Shown: positions 6,030-6,329 of the stretch, in pieces
Layout of the letters: the number at the start of each line of letters is the position of its first letter
Numbering within the stretch: position 1 is the first letter of the stretch
Source: an uncultured Pyrinomonas sp.
GTDB lineage: Bacteria; Acidobacteriota; Blastocatellia; Pyrinomonadales; Pyrinomonadaceae
Direction of reading: 5' to 3'
NCBI GenBank assembly: GCA_937135995.1
Contig: CAKZOF010000114.1
Location: forward strand, 1-6,329
Length of the DNA stretch: 6,329 nt
Program-made: the position numbers and the translations under genes
The notes under the pieces: model-generated
Seen by the model: only the letters and a program-made list of their open reading frames with translations
Told to the model about the DNA's origin: nothing
The model's database searches: none

Positions 6030-6194
6030 ATGACGTCGGATGCTCGAAATGGCGTCCATTCACTGGTTGAGGTTACGGTGCGTCGAACGAAGAGCGGTCG
6101 CTCCGGGCTAACCTTCCGCGTGGATTGGTCGAGAGATCGAGCCAGCGGAGGAGAATTTCAAGAGCGCGACGACGCGCAGGACATCAGACGCTAA
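6030..6194 (+). CDS. Possible 54-aa hypothetical protein
   Basis: A short frame starts at ATG 6030 after a purine-rich GGGAAGGGG and ends at TAA 6192-6194. The peptide begins MTSDARNGVHSLVEVTVRRT and is basic, then charged (GGEFQERDDAQDIRR). I do not recognise it. It is in the same frame as the ORF that begins at 6207, separated by the TAA and four sense codons. It could therefore be a small upstream gene, the front part of a gene broken by one stop codon, or chance. Confidence 0.25.
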   Translation: MTSDARNGVHSLVEVTVRRTKSGRSGLTFRVDWSRDRASGGEFQERDDAQDIRR

Positions 6195-6206
6195 GCTGGT
6201 CAAAAG

Positions 6207-6329
6207 ATGACGAAGGGGGATTCCAAAAGCGCATCTTTCAACGGGTTCGCGCAAGCAGCGGAGGCGATCGCGGCGACGATCCTCGCGCTGGTCCAGCCCG
6301 GGGACGAGGTGGTGGTGGAGATCGAGGGC
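6207..6329 (+). CDS. 5' end of an unidentified gene, cut by the window edge
   Basis: Forty-one codons are visible, open to the end of the window. The peptide starts MTKGDSKSASFNGFAQ and continues with a hydrophobic Ala-rich segment into LALVQPGDEVVVEIEG. Third codon positions are mostly G or C, as in the confident genes here. In-frame stop TAA at 6192 excludes a start upstream of 6195, and the ATG at 6207 is the first ATG after it. Only a weak AAAAG precedes it, so the start is uncertain. The PGDEVVVEIEG end is a common β-hairpin-like phrase found in several unrelated families and does not identify the product. Confidence 0.5.
   Translation, partial: MTKGDSKSASFNGFAQAAEAIAATILALVQPGDEVVVEIEG

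Noticed and set aside
5278..6063. A 261-codon minus-strand frame opposite the cobalamin-binding protein gene
   Set aside because: It is antisense to a clear family member, has no domain, and runs past the end of the gene into non-coding sequence.
6030..6329. A frameshifted HPr (PTS phosphocarrier) gene
   Set aside because: Both ends (VEVTV and PGDEVVVEIEG) are HPr-like phrases, but the spacing between them is about 24 residues too long, and the His-containing GLHARPA site is missing in every frame.

Overview
The window most resembles a fairly GC-rich Acidobacteriota genome, probably Blastocatellia-like. The main clue is a secreted protein of the GWxTD family, which is known chiefly from Acidobacteria. 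This placement rests on family recognition, not a database search.

Layout, left to right. Positions 1-355 hold no convincing gene. They contain a two-copy 35-bp direct repeat with an exact 70-bp period and a 17-bp-stem hairpin, which probably terminates the minus-strand gene beside it. Positions 356-1969 (minus) encode a 537-aa exported GWxTD protein. Positions 1970-2316 are non-genic but look like a decayed IS200/IS605-family element: a right-end hairpin ending in TCAA, a short TnpB-C-terminus-like reading frame, and a second hairpin with one extrahelical base. This relic ends a few bases before the ribosome binding site of the GWxTD gene. Positions 2317-3387 (minus) encode TatC with an unusual insertion of about 100 residues in its first periplasmic loop. 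Positions 3461-3796 (minus) encode a TatA/TatB-type partner. Positions 3932-4711 (minus) encode a nitroreductase-family flavoprotein.

A 275-bp divergent intergenic region (4712-4986) carries a candidate promoter in each direction. On the plus strand, 4987-5946 encodes a cytosolic BtuF-like cobalamin-binding protein. Positions 5947-6329 contain a possible 54-codon ORF and the 5' end of an unidentified gene that runs off the window.

The nitroreductase, tatA, tatC and GWxTD genes all read leftwards. tatA and tatC (73 bp apart) are probably one transcription unit that builds a Tat translocase in the inner membrane. The GWxTD protein has an ordinary Sec-type signal peptide, so it is not an obvious Tat substrate. 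The plus-strand genes form a separate unit. I see no cas genes, rRNA or tRNA. The most interesting points are the solo IS605-like right end next to a start codon and the duplicated V-I-P-x-G motif inside the TatC insertion.
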